NCBI RefSeq assembly: GCF_017874415.1
Contig: NZ_JAGGLM010000002.1
Location: forward strand, 1-64,000
DNA: 64,000 nt
Direction: 5' to 3'
From: Clostridium algifaecis
GTDB taxonomy: Bacteria; Bacillota; Clostridia; Clostridiales; Clostridiaceae
Shown piece by piece: positions 9,056 through 17,556 of this stretch. Position 1 is the first letter of the stretch. Each line of letters opens with the position of its first letter. Under the pieces are notes generated by a model. The model was given only the letters and a program-made list of their open reading frames with translations, was not told the origin of the DNA and did not search any database. Both the position numbers and the translations under genes were made by a program.

Positions 9056-10243
9056 TTATTTATTATATGATTCCAGTGCTTTTTCTAAAATTATCATTGA
9101 ATTTTCAATATCTTCAATGTTGGTACAATAGGAAAATCTAGCTTCATTTTTCCCGAGTCCCGGAGTTGCATAAAAACCTGAACCTGGAGCAAACATTAGA
9201 GTTTCTTTGTTATAAGAAAAATCTGTAAGAAGCCATTTGGCAAATTTGTCAGAATCATCTATAGGAAGCTTTGCGAGCATATAAAAAGCGCCCTTAGGCT
9301 TGCTGCATATAATTCCAGGTATATTGGATAGCTTGTTATACATTACATCTCTTCTTTTTTTATACTCCATTTTGACTTCTGTAATGTAACTGTTCATTGT
9401 ATTTATTAAATTTGAAGCTGCAAATTGTTCTATTGTGGAAACGCATAATCTTGATTGACATAATTTTAATATTTGATGCATAAGATCTTTATTTTTTGAA
9501 GCAACAAGACCTATTCTGGCACCACAGGCACTATAATGTTTTGATATACTATCTATAAGAATAACCCTGTCAAGTATATTAGTTAAGTGCATACACGAAT
9601 TATAAGGAATATTGTCAAAAATAAATTGCCTGTATACTTCGTCTGATATGATGAACAAATCATGCTTCATTGCTATGTCTCCAAGCATTTTAAGTTCATC
9701 ATAAGAATAAACTGTTCCTGTAGGATTACATGGATTTGATATAAGTATACATTTTGTTCTATCTGTGATTTTTTCTTCTATTTCTGACTTATCTGGAAGA
9801 TGAAAATCATTTTCTATCTTTGTTTGAACAGGAACTATTCTTGCCCCTGATATTTTTGCAAAACTGCTGTAATTTGAATAGAAAGGTTCAGGGCACAGTA
9901 CTTCATCTCCAGGATCACAGGTGGCCATAATTGCAAATTGGATTGCTTCACTTCCACCATGAGTTATCATTAATTCATTTTTATCAAAATATATATTTGA
10001 ATCTGATAACGATTGTATAAAACTTTCTATCAATACATCTATACCCTGTGAATCAGAATATTTGACTATTTTTTCATTATAGTTTGTTACACCCTGAAAA
10101 AATGTATCAGGTGTTTTAACATCAGGTTGACCTATATTTAAGTGATATACTTTTATACCATTATTTTGTGCCTCTTTTGCATATGGAGTAAGTTTCCTTA
10201 TAGGTGAAAAATCCATACCTAAAATTCTATTTGAAAAATTCAA
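9056..10243 (-). CDS. Class I/II PLP-dependent aminotransferase
   Basis: A 395-residue fold-type I aminotransferase of the aspartate/aromatic group. Family landmarks are HLNIGQPDVKTP near residue 34, THGGSEAIQFAI, NPCNPTGTVYS (carboxylate/PLP contacts), SDEVYRQF, the PLP-binding Lys in DSISKHYSACGARIG and the late FAPGSGFY...EARFSYC. The start codon is TTG with AGGAGGG six bases upstream. The leader contains a terminator-like hairpin. The substrate could be aspartate, an aromatic or another amino acid and cannot be settled from motifs. Confidence 0.9.
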   Translation of the reverse strand: MNFSNRILGMDFSPIRKLTPYAKEAQNNGIKVYHLNIGQPDVKTPDTFFQGVTNYNEKIVKYSDSQGIDVLIESFIQSLSDSNIYFDKNELMITHGGSEAIQFAIMATCDPGDEVLCPEPFYSNYSSFAKISGARIVPVQTKIENDFHLPDKSEIEEKITDRTKCILISNPCNPTGTVYSYDELKMLGDIAMKHDLFIISDEVYRQFIFDNIPYNSCMHLTNILDRVILIDSISKHYSACGARIGLVASKNKDLMHQILKLCQSRLCVSTIEQFAASNLINTMNSYITEVKMEYKKRRDVMYNKLSNIPGIICSKPKGAFYMLAKLPIDDSDKFAKWLLTDFSYNKETLMFAPGSGFYATPGLGKNEARFSYCTNIEDIENSMIILEKALESYNK

Positions 10244-10306
10244 TTTTTACCCTCCTAGTTTTAAAGCTTTTATATGTTAAATTAATTGTGCCATAAATTC
10301 ATGAAT

Positions 10307-10344
10307 AAAAAAAGAACCACCATTGATATATTTTAAGGTGGTAT
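10307..10344 (-). terminator. Terminator-like hairpin in the aminotransferase leader
   Basis: On the minus strand ACCACC (10337-10342) pairs with GGTGGT (10316-10321) and is followed by TTCTTTTTTT. The structure lies about 65 bases upstream of the aminotransferase start, in its own transcription direction, and no other minus-strand gene lies between. It could be a transcription attenuator or the end of a short leader RNA. A TATAAT-like -10 element lies just upstream on the same strand. Confidence 0.5.
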
Positions 10345-10454
10345 TGGTCTAAAAATTAATAAATTATTAATACTTTATTATAAGTTATTGTATACCATTT
10401 TATTTAAAATTGTGTTATGATTAATTCATAATTTAATACAGGGAGGTTTTGAAT

Positions 10455-10715
10455 ATGAATTTTGCAAGTAAAGATTTATCTATAATATGGAAAGCAGGAA
10501 TTGCTGTAATTGCAATTTTTATATTTATAAAAGTTCTGCCTTTAGCTGTAATGGCAGGAGTTATAATTTTTATTGCTTTAAAGTGTATAAACTATTTCAA
10601 GGGCAGGAAAAAGGTTAATAAAAGAAAAAAATATGAACAGCCATATAAAGAAAGTTACCATGATTTTTCAGGTAAAAAGGTTATAGATGTAGATTATGAT
10701 GAAGTGTCTAAGTAA
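10455..10715 (+). CDS. Small membrane protein of unknown function
   Basis: An 86-residue protein with two closely spaced hydrophobic segments (GIAVIAIFIFIKVLP and AVMAGVIIFIALKCI) and a basic, then acidic, soluble tail (KGRKKVNKRKKYEQ...DVDYDEV). I recognise no family. The ATG at 10455 lies eight bases after GGGAGG; a TTG two codons upstream is too close to that site. A bidirectional terminator follows, so it appears to be transcribed alone. Confidence 0.7.
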   Translation: MNFASKDLSIIWKAGIAVIAIFIFIKVLPLAVMAGVIIFIALKCINYFKGRKKVNKRKKYEQPYKESYHDFSGKKVIDVDYDEVSK

Positions 10716-10727
10716 ATGGAATTACAT

Positions 10728-10768
10728 AAAAAGGATGCAGAGAGTATTTTAATTTCTGCATCCTTTTT
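10728..10768. terminator. Bidirectional terminator
   Basis: A 13-bp perfect stem, AAAAAGGATGCAG with CTGCATCCTTTTT, separates two convergent genes. Confidence 0.9.
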
Positions 10769-10773
10769 AAAAT

Positions 10774-11793
10774 TTAACTATGAATTTTTACATCTAATAA
10801 ATCCAGAATAAACATAAATAATGGAATTCCAATCAAGAGACCCCACATACCCATCAAATGTTCAGAAACTATCAATACTACAAAGGTAAAGAATATTGGT
10901 ATTTTTACTTTTGAAGACATAAGCTTTGGGTTTAATATGTAACTTTCTATACAATGTATTACAGCAACCATGATAAGTACATATAAGACTTTAGTCAAAC
11001 CACCTATGTTGAAAGCTACCAGGCATAGAGGAATTAGAGATATTATAACTCCTGCAACAGGTATAAGGCTGAGTACAAATATCATGAAACCCAGAGTTAA
11101 AAGCTGAGGGAAACCAAGTATAGACAAAGTTATTACCGATAAAACAGTATTTACGCAGGCTATTAAGAGCTGTGCTTGAATTACCTTACCAAAAGAATTA
11201 AGAAAATTTTTGCCAAAGAATACAAGATAATTATATATGCTGGATACCTTGCTGTATTTAAATTTTCTTATAAACTTAAATATATCTTTTTTTTCAAGCA
11301 TAAAAAATAAACTTAACATAATTGATATAAATATATTTATACTCCATTTTCCTACATCAGAGGCGAGCTCCAGTGATACTGTAAATCCTGATTTTATATA
11401 ACTTTTTATATCTATCTGGCTTAAAGCACTTGATAAATATTTTTGAACTATATCTGAATTGGAACCCTGAGAAGATTGAAATCCAGAAAAATAATCTATA
11501 AGAGATTTTGTTTGAATTACGAGTTTAGGAATATATTTTACAATCACGAATACTATAAATGAAAATAATAATATATACAGTATTATAGTCACAATGTTTT
11601 CTTTAGTATGTGTTACAGTTTTAAATCTACTTAAAATTAACCCATGAAGACTGTTCATTATGTATGAAAATAAAAAAGTCAATAAGAATAGATCAAATAT
11701 GGATTGAAATTTATAAAAAAATACTATAATCGCTGTAAATAATAAAACTCTTTTTGTAGAATCCTTGGAAAAAAAGTTTATGAAAAAATTCAT
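10774..11793 (-). CDS. AI-2E family transporter (PerM/YdbI-like permease)
   Basis: A 339-residue polytopic membrane protein with the usual layout: two N-terminal segments, a soluble or amphipathic region near residues 60-150, then a cluster of segments. The family signature region is QAQLLIACVNTVLSVITLSILGFPQ...LSLIPVAGVIISLIP and ends in HCIESYILNPKLMSSKVKIP. Members export diverse solutes, and some act as Na/H antiporters. The name does not prove AI-2 export. It is monocistronic between a terminator and the divergent GntR operon. Confidence 0.88.
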   Translation of the reverse strand: MNFFINFFSKDSTKRVLLFTAIIVFFYKFQSIFDLFLLTFLFSYIMNSLHGLILSRFKTVTHTKENIVTIILYILLFSFIVFVIVKYIPKLVIQTKSLIDYFSGFQSSQGSNSDIVQKYLSSALSQIDIKSYIKSGFTVSLELASDVGKWSINIFISIMLSLFFMLEKKDIFKFIRKFKYSKVSSIYNYLVFFGKNFLNSFGKVIQAQLLIACVNTVLSVITLSILGFPQLLTLGFMIFVLSLIPVAGVIISLIPLCLVAFNIGGLTKVLYVLIMVAVIHCIESYILNPKLMSSKVKIPIFFTFVVLIVSEHLMGMWGLLIGIPLFMFILDLLDVKIHS

Positions 11794-11917
11794 AAGTAGC
11801 CCCTTTCGATTTTTAATTGTGTATTTATATAAATAATAACACTTATAAAGATATTATAATAAGTAAATTGTAAAGATTTCAAGAGAAAAAGAAAAATAGT
11901 TATAAAATATTAAACTA

Positions 11918-11953
11918 TTGACTATTATACATATATACTGTACTATATATATA
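11918..11953 (+). promoter_or_regulatory. Promoter with AT-rich palindromic operator for the GntR/ABC operon
   Basis: TTGACT (11918-11923), a 17-base spacer and TACTAT (11941-11946) form a good SigA promoter. An AT-rich near-palindrome centred on GTAC (ATATATACTGTACTATATATA) covers the spacer and -10. That is where a YtrA-type GntR repressor would be expected to bind and autoregulate. The binding role is inference. Confidence 0.6.
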
Positions 11954-12023
11954 ACACAGTAATTCAATTTTTTAAAAAACAAATTGATATATATTTTAAA
12001 TTACAACAAATGGAGGTGTATTT

Positions 12024-12413
12024 ATGAGTGTAGAATTTGACCAAAACGTACCAATTTATATACAAATAATGAATATAATAAAAAGAAGAATAATATCCAG
12101 CAAAATAATGCCAGGTGATAAGCTTCCGTCTATAAGGGAAATGTCTGTAAAACTTAAAGTAAATCCTAACACAATACAAAGGACTTATCAGGAACTGGAG
12201 AGAGAAGGAATAACTTATACTCAAAGGGGAACTGGAAATTTTGTCAAGGAGGATATAAAAATGGTAAAAAAATTGAAAGATCAAATGGCGGAACAGATCA
12301 TAACAAACTTTATAGGCGGAATGAAAAGTTTGGGCTTTTCAAATTCTCAAATAATTGAAATAATTCAACGAAAAGTAGACAATGTAAATGTAAAAGAGGA
12401 GGGGGAAATATAG
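12024..12413 (+). CDS. GntR-family regulator (YtrA-like)
   Basis: A 129-residue regulator with an N-terminal winged helix (VPIYIQIMNIIKRRIISSKIMPGDKLPSIREMSVKL then VNPNTIQRTYQELEREG) and only a short helical C-terminal region. This layout is typical of the YtrA subfamily, which represses adjacent ABC transporter genes and often responds to envelope stress. The start is preceded by TGGAGGTG. It abuts the ATPase gene, so the operon is regulator, ATPase, permease. Confidence 0.9.
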   Translation: MSVEFDQNVPIYIQIMNIIKRRIISSKIMPGDKLPSIREMSVKLKVNPNTIQRTYQELEREGITYTQRGTGNFVKEDIKMVKKLKDQMAEQIITNFIGGMKSLGFSNSQIIEIIQRKVDNVNVKEEGEI

Positions 12414-13109
12414 ATGGACATATTGCTAAAAAGTTCAAATCTTAAAAAGACATATTTTAAGAAAAAAGCTCTAAACGGGATTGATCTGGAAATAAAGAAA
12501 GGAAAGATAACGGGACTTTTGGGACCTAATGGAAGTGGCAAGACTACATTTTTAAAAATTGCTGCAGGTATATTAAAGCAGACATCTGGAGAGATACTTA
12601 TAGATGGAAATAAACCTGGAGTTATCACAAAAGGGGAAGTATCTTATCTCCCTGACAAGGATTATTTGTTCAAGTGGATGAAAATAAAAAATGCACTGGA
12701 TTTTTTCAATGATATGTATAAGGATTTTGACTATGAGAAATCTTTAAAACTTCTTGAATTTATGGATTTAGATATAAATAGCAAGGTAAAAACACTTTCA
12801 AAAGGAATGAGTGAAAAATTATATTTGACATTAGTACTTTCAAGAAATGCAAAATTGTATATACTGGATGAACCTTTGGGAGGAGTAGATCCAACTACAA
12901 GGGAAAAAATACTTGATGTTATACTTGATAATTACAGTGAAGATAGTTCTATACTTATTACTACACATTTAGTAAGTGATATAGAAAGATTATTCAATGA
13001 TGTAGCATTTATATCGGATGGTAAAATAATTCTGTCAGGTGATGCAGAAGAGCTGAGAATGGAAAAAGGAATGTCCATAGATGAGCTATACAGGGAGGTA
13101 TTTAAGTAA
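12414..13109 (+). CDS. ABC transporter ATP-binding protein
   Basis: A 231-residue ATPase with Walker A GPNGSGKTT, Q-loop area KGEVSYLPDKDYLF, signature LSKGMSEKLYL (a variant of LSGGQ), Walker B KLYILDEPLGGVDP and switch His in LITTHLV. AGGAGG lies before the ATG. The stop overlaps the permease start. It belongs to the two-component ABC systems next to YtrA-like regulators. Confidence 0.92.
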   Translation: MDILLKSSNLKKTYFKKKALNGIDLEIKKGKITGLLGPNGSGKTTFLKIAAGILKQTSGEILIDGNKPGVITKGEVSYLPDKDYLFKWMKIKNALDFFNDMYKDFDYEKSLKLLEFMDLDINSKVKTLSKGMSEKLYLTLVLSRNAKLYILDEPLGGVDPTTREKILDVILDNYSEDSSILITTHLVSDIERLFNDVAFISDGKIILSGDAEELRMEKGMSIDELYREVFK

Positions 13110-13882
13110 TGTTTAAATTGGTAAAATATGATCTTATGTCATATTATAAAGATTTTTTGATAATGGTTTGTTCTGTACTGCTTTTGAATCTTGCACTGTG
13201 TACACGAATAGGGGTATGGAAAAGTGATGCTATATTTAGTGTGAGTCTTTTGATAAGTTTTGCAGCATCAGTTGTAACTATTATATGGAATTTAAAAGTA
13301 TTCAGTAGGGATATATATGAAGACAGCGGATATCTTCTTTTTACATTACCTAAAAGCGGATATTCAATACTTGCCAGCAAAATTATAACTTCCATTCTTC
13401 AATGTCTTATAGTAGCTGTTACTATGATTATTATAACGTTTTTGTGGGTTGAATTGTTGAAAGTTACATCAGGATTTGTACTTAATACTAGAGAAGTATT
13501 TAATTTTGTTATCAAAAATACCAGTATTAGTTTTTTAATATTTATAATTTTGGGGAGCTTGGTAAGCTATATATTATTTTTACTTACAGTTTATCTGGCA
13601 ATAACTTTAAGTAAAGTAGCAATTAAGAATAGAAAGCTTGGTAAATTTGGAAGTTTTGTTATATTTGTAATATTAGTCATTATTCAAAGCAAACTGGCAG
13701 ATAGTTTAGCAAACATTTTTCCACAAAGCTTTGTGTTACATGCAAGTTCCGGAAGAAATGCTATTGAGTATGCAAATTCTATAGTTAATATAAATATAGC
13801 AGTAGTAATTTTAGCAATAGCCTTTATGGCAGGTATGTTTTACGCAGCGTCTTATTTAATAGAAAACAAATTGGATTTATAA
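13109..13882 (+). CDS. ABC transporter membrane protein
   Basis: A 257-residue protein with six predicted membrane segments (for example FLIMVCSVLLLNLALC, VTMIIITFLWVELL and NIAVVILAIAFMAGMFY), the partner of the preceding ATPase. Its start overlaps the ATPase stop, indicating translational coupling. The substrate is unknown; a bacitracin/envelope-stress or antimicrobial-peptide role is possible by analogy only. Confidence 0.85.
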   Translation: MFKLVKYDLMSYYKDFLIMVCSVLLLNLALCTRIGVWKSDAIFSVSLLISFAASVVTIIWNLKVFSRDIYEDSGYLLFTLPKSGYSILASKIITSILQCLIVAVTMIIITFLWVELLKVTSGFVLNTREVFNFVIKNTSISFLIFIILGSLVSYILFLLTVYLAITLSKVAIKNRKLGKFGSFVIFVILVIIQSKLADSLANIFPQSFVLHASSGRNAIEYANSIVNINIAVVILAIAFMAGMFYAASYLIENKLDL

Positions 13883-13892
13883 TTTATAATAT

Positions 13893-13930
13893 TGACCCAT
13901 CCTTTTATTTTTTAAGGATGGGATTTTAAT
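13893..13930 (+). terminator. Terminator of the GntR/ABC operon
   Basis: CCCATCCTT (13896-13904) pairs with AAGGATGGG (13914-13922), followed by ATTTTAATTT. Confidence 0.8.
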
Positions 13931-14041
13931 TTAAATTATATAATGTAGCCATGTTGATATATAATTCAAAAATGCTTATAATAATGTTTATATAACGGTG
14001 TTTTAATAAAAGACAACTTGCGGTTTCAAGGAGGAATAATT

Positions 14042-14896
14042 TTGGAAAAGATAGCTTTGCTAACTGATTCTACATGTGATTTACCAGATGATATTATAAA
14101 AGAATACAATATAAATGTAATGCATTACAGAATAATATATAAAGATAGGGAATATAAAGACAGAATAAATATAACTCCAGAATATGTTTATGAAAATTTA
14201 GATAAAGAAATACCAACATCCTCCATGCCAGCAGTGGATGAAATGGAAAATACATTTAATTCACTTGAAGATCAAGGATATACGCATGCTATAGTTGTGA
14301 CATTATCAAGTGGTCTTACGGGATTTTATAATGGGGTGAAGCTTGTAGCTGAAAATCATCCTAAAATATCAACTTATATATTTGATTCCAAATCCATATC
14401 AATAGGAGAAGGAATAATAGTTATGGAATGTGGAAAGCTTATAAAGAGAGGTATGGCTTTTAGGGATATAGTAAAAAAAATACCGGATATAAAAAGTAGA
14501 GTTAATTTATTTTTTATAGTAGGAACTCTGGAATATTTAAAAAAAGGTGGAAGAATAGGAAAAGTAGCAGGTACTATAGGAGAACTTTTAAATATAAAAC
14601 CTATTGTAGCAATAGATAACGACGATGGTAAGTATTATACATATGATAAGGTAAGGGGAAGAAAAAAATCTCTTAGCAGAATGATAGAGATAGCCAATAA
14701 AATTTTTGACCAAAAAAAGTGCCAGTTATATATGGTTCATGGTTACTGTCTTGAAGATACCAAGAAAATGTTTGATGAGTTAAAAAGACATAAAAATGTA
14801 ACTATATCTAAATTTTGTGGTTCGATAAGTCCAGTGGCAGGAGTACACAGTGGCCCTGGTCTCGTTGGGCTTGTAATCTTTGAGGAAAATGATTAA
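14042..14896 (+). CDS. DegV family fatty acid-binding protein
   Basis: A protein of about 284 residues of the DegV family, which presents fatty acids to the FakA kinase. The N-terminal motif TDSTCDLPDDIIKEYNI, the SSMPAVDEM and TLSSGLTGFYNG stretches, and the SPVAGVHSGPGLVGLV C-terminal motif are all present. The start is TTG at 14042 with AAGGAGG eight bases upstream; an in-frame TTG at 14018 precedes that site. No FakA kinase is nearby. Confidence 0.9.
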   Translation: MEKIALLTDSTCDLPDDIIKEYNINVMHYRIIYKDREYKDRINITPEYVYENLDKEIPTSSMPAVDEMENTFNSLEDQGYTHAIVVTLSSGLTGFYNGVKLVAENHPKISTYIFDSKSISIGEGIIVMECGKLIKRGMAFRDIVKKIPDIKSRVNLFFIVGTLEYLKKGGRIGKVAGTIGELLNIKPIVAIDNDDGKYYTYDKVRGRKKSLSRMIEIANKIFDQKKCQLYMVHGYCLEDTKKMFDELKRHKNVTISKFCGSISPVAGVHSGPGLVGLVIFEEND

Positions 14897-14921
14897 TTTA
14901 AAAAATATATTATAATACATA

Positions 14922-14982
14922 GAATAATAGTAATCCTGTGAAAATTAGGTTTAAATAAATAGGATTACTATTATTTTAATTT
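14922..14982. terminator. Bidirectional terminator
   Basis: A 12-bp stem, AATAGTAATCCT with AGGATTACTATT, with A/T runs on both sides, lies between convergent degV and terC genes. Confidence 0.8.
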
Positions 14983-14996
14983 AGAGTTAATTATAT

Positions 14997-15713
14997 TTAT
15001 TTGGAATCTTCATTTTTGTATTCTTTGTACTTTTTGAAAGAATATAAAGTAGGTTTTTTTATTATATATAATCCGTATACTATAGTTAAAACTGCTGCAC
15101 CATAAGATATTATGTTTACTATAACAGGAGAAAACAAATTTCTAGTTAAATTATCTTCGAAAAGCAATTTGAAAGATGTATGGGCGAGTATGGCAGCACC
15201 TATGTATGTTACTATAGGATATTTTTTCATGAGATTTGCTACAAACTGACTTCCAAAGAATATAATTGGTATATTTAGAATTAATCCAAATATTATCAAC
15301 AGGTCATTTCCATCTGCAAGACTTGCTATTGCAAGTACATTGTCCAGACTCATAGTAGCATCTGCTGCGACTATGCTGATTACTGCTCCCATAAATTTAT
15401 TTGAAGTATGTATGTTTATATCATCTTCTTTTGATTCTGGCTTTATAAAATCAAAAGTGATTTTTATCAATATAATACCACCTATAAGCCTTATTGGAAG
15501 CCAATCTATCATTAAAATGTAAGTTACAAGACATGCAAATATAATTCTTAATAGTACAGCAGCAAATACTCCTATCAAAGATGCAGATCTGGCATATTTT
15601 TCGGGTAACTTTCTGGTTGCCAGTGCAATAACTCCTATATTGTCACCACTTAATACTACATCTAAGAGGGTTATTTGAAGAGCTTGTATTATGAAAGCGG
15701 TCAAGTTTTCCAT
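14997..15713 (-). CDS. TerC family integral membrane protein (YjbE-like)
   Basis: A 238-residue membrane protein with about seven segments. The two family motifs with acidic membrane residues are LDVVLSGDNIGVIALA (near residue 17) and ADATMSLDNVLAIASLA (near residue 118). Family members have been linked to Mn export and tellurite resistance. No yybP-ykoY-like leader is evident in the 130 bases upstream. ATG is preceded by AAAGGAG. Confidence 0.88.
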   Translation of the reverse strand: MENLTAFIIQALQITLLDVVLSGDNIGVIALATRKLPEKYARSASLIGVFAAVLLRIIFACLVTYILMIDWLPIRLIGGIILIKITFDFIKPESKEDDINIHTSNKFMGAVISIVAADATMSLDNVLAIASLADGNDLLIIFGLILNIPIIFFGSQFVANLMKKYPIVTYIGAAILAHTSFKLLFEDNLTRNLFSPVIVNIISYGAAVLTIVYGLYIIKKPTLYSFKKYKEYKNEDSK

Positions 15714-16140
15714 ATATTTATCTCCTTTCCATATATAATTTGATTTTCTTAAAAGACATATATTATTTTATCATAAATTTATTAAAATATAAAGTATATT
15801 ATCTTATAATACAGTTATTTATTATATTATATATGGTTTTTAACACCAGATTAATTAACATATCTACACTATATTTATAGTAAAAAAAATTAAAAAGTAC
15901 TAAAATTTATTTTTGATGCATTGGAATTTGTATCCTTCTAATTTTATATGATATGTTCATTCCATTTATAACTCTTTATAGTATGCATTAGTGCTATTTG
16001 AGTAAATAATCAAAAACACAATTTTTTTTCTTTTATCAGTATAGAGTTTATAGCAAAAATCATCAATCAAAAATATGTATACGGGATATGCTATAGCACT
16101 TTTAAATATAGAGCAAATGTGATGCTAGAATAAAAATAAT
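15714..16140. other. AT-rich intergenic stretch
   Basis: Beyond the terC promoter region next to 15714 I see no coding frame, tRNA or convincing RNA structure here. The right end abuts the decayed IS element and may include remains of whatever was displaced by it. Confidence 0.5.
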
Positions 16141-16206
16141 ACAAGTGAAATTGAGAAAGTTCCTGACAAGTATTAGAATAAATATAAAAGATGGAGGAAC
16201 TTAATC

Positions 16207-16491
16207 ATGAGAAAACAACATGACAAACAGTTTAAAGAAGATGCTGTAAAATATTATATGGATCATAAAGAACTTGGAGTAAGAGGTTGTGCTAAAAACC
16301 TTGATATAGGTGGTAGCACCATGTCAAAGTGGATTAGAGACTCTAAAAGCGAAAATGGTATTCAGGTTCGTGGTTCAGGTAATTACTCTAGTGATGAACA
16401 AAAGGAGATTGCACAATTAAAACGTAAACTTCGTGATACAAATGATGCTCTTGATGTATTAAAAAAAGCTATAAGCATTCTGAAAAAGTGA
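16207..16491 (+). CDS. IS3-family transposase OrfA
   Basis: A 94-residue helix-turn-helix protein (QFKEDAVKYYMDHKELGVRGCAKNLDIGGSTMSKWIRD) with a C-terminal leucine-zipper-like helix (EIAQLKRKLRDTNDALDVLKKAISILKK). The A7G stretch at 16461-16468 near its end resembles the slippery site used for -1 frameshifting into orfB, and the orfB frame overlaps the orfA stop. It has a GGAGG ribosome binding site. OrfA looks intact, but without a working OrfB it cannot transpose the element alone. Confidence 0.85.
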   Translation: MRKQHDKQFKEDAVKYYMDHKELGVRGCAKNLDIGGSTMSKWIRDSKSENGIQVRGSGNYSSDEQKEIAQLKRKLRDTNDALDVLKKAISILKK

Positions 16492-17104
16492 CAGAAACAA
16501 TCTATCTTGAAGTCCAAAATAAATGTGAAGACATCAAGGAGAAGCGCCGGGTTTCTGTCAGTGGAATGCTTCATATATTAGGCGTTTCACGTTCAGGTTA
16601 CAATTCATGGCTGTATCGATTACCCTCAAATCAGCAGAAGAGGAAAAAGATTGTAGAGGAAAAAATATCAGAACGCACTGTTGGAAAATATATGAAATAG
16701 CTTGGAATTAAAGCCCAATATATAAAACCTTATATTATTACTACAAAGAATTCTGATTTCAGCAGTGAACTTGAAAATATCTTAAATGAGCAATTTAATG
16801 CATCTGAGCCAAACGCAGTCAATATGTGTCAAAAGAATATAGAAAAGCTGCTTCAAAAATGATACTTAGTTATCCCAAGAAAGCCTTTCCTTGGGATAAT
16901 GCATGTATAGAATCTTTCCACGCAATTATTAAATGTGAATGGATAAACCGTTTTAGAATTAGAAATTACCGCCATGCTTATATTCTTGTATTTGAATATA
17001 TTGAAACATTTTATAATACTACAAGAATTCATAGTCATTGCAACTATATGTCACCAAATCAATTTGAAAAGCATATAAAAAATCTCAAAGAATTAGTATG
17101 CTAA
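16488..17104 (+). pseudogene. IS3-family transposase OrfB, internally deleted
   Basis: The frame begins normally with the HTH_21-like start (EVQNKCEDIKEKRRVSVSGMLHILGVSRSGYNSWL) and stops at 16700. A middle piece in another frame (IKPYIITTKNSDFSSELENILN) follows, and the 3' part (16826-17104) contains the last catalytic residue region DNACIESFHAIIKCEW and the YNTTRIHSHCNYMSPNQFE tail. The segment with the first two catalytic Asp residues is missing. The gene is inactive. Confidence 0.85.
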
Positions 17105-17159
17105 CAGCAAGTTAAAATATGGAACTTACTTAGAATTTTCTCATTTTAATTTGTACTTT

Positions 17160-17278
17160 TTCTTGACATAGTACCAATTTGCTTTAACCATATCAGCATT
17201 TAATATTTCTGCTAGTTTTTTCCCTATCCTTTCAGTATTACCATGATGTATGGATTCATAAATTATTAAAGTTTTCAA
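17160..17278 (-). pseudogene. Flavodoxin, N-terminal fragment cut by the IS
   Basis: Reading the minus strand from a TTG at 17278 (GGAGAGAT upstream) gives KTLIIYESIHHGNTERIG, the flavodoxin strand and FMN phosphate-binding loop, then KKLAEILNADMVKAN, after which the sequence runs into the IS right end. The rest of the flavodoxin domain is not found on the other side of the IS, so insertion was followed by deletion. Confidence 0.7.
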
Positions 17279-17409
17279 GATTATCTCTCCCGATACAGAT
17301 TAATGTTTATACAATTAATATTGCTATGATGCAGAAATTCACAAGTGTCAACTAAATTATACCATTAATTTCAAGACAATATAATATTTTGCTTACCTTT
17401 AAGGTTTAA

Positions 17410-17520
17410 AGGAATGAAAAGCCTATAAATTTAGAACTCATGGATTTTTCTAAAGTTAGAGTAGACAATTTTGAAGCTGTATTTAAAAATAAAAAAATAT
17501 ATCTAAAAGTAACAGAGTAA
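17410..17520 (+). pseudogene. Unidentified C-terminal gene remnant
   Basis: An open stretch of 36 codons without a start reads INLELMDFSKVRVDNFEAVF then KNKKIYLKVTE-stop and runs straight into a terminator, as the end of a real gene would. I do not recognise the family. The 17280-17410 bases before it hold nothing I can identify. Confidence 0.3.
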
Positions 17521-17556
17521 ACAAGGCAGCTTTTTTTAAAGTCTGCCTTGTTTACT
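17519..17556. terminator. Bidirectional terminator
   Basis: AAACAAGGCAG pairs with CTGCCTTGTTT (11 bp), with T- and A-rich flanks. It overlaps the agrB stop codon and serves the agr operon on the minus strand. Confidence 0.75.

Larger units (their letters stand above)
16141..17154 (+). mobile_element. Degenerate IS3-family insertion sequence
   Basis: Imperfect inverted repeats bound the element: 16141-16170 (ACAAGTGAAATTGAGAAAG...) and 17125-17154 read on the other strand (ACAAATTAAAATGAGAAAA...), matching at roughly 20 of 28 positions. Inside are an orfA of normal length and a broken orfB. At about 1.0 kb the element is shorter than a typical 1.2-1.5 kb IS3 member because orfB has an internal deletion. 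It interrupts or replaces part of a flavodoxin gene to its right. Confidence 0.75.

Noticed and set aside
15714-16140. Search for a manganese (yybP-ykoY) riboswitch ahead of the TerC gene
   Set aside because: No characteristic paired core was seen in the bases upstream of the start.
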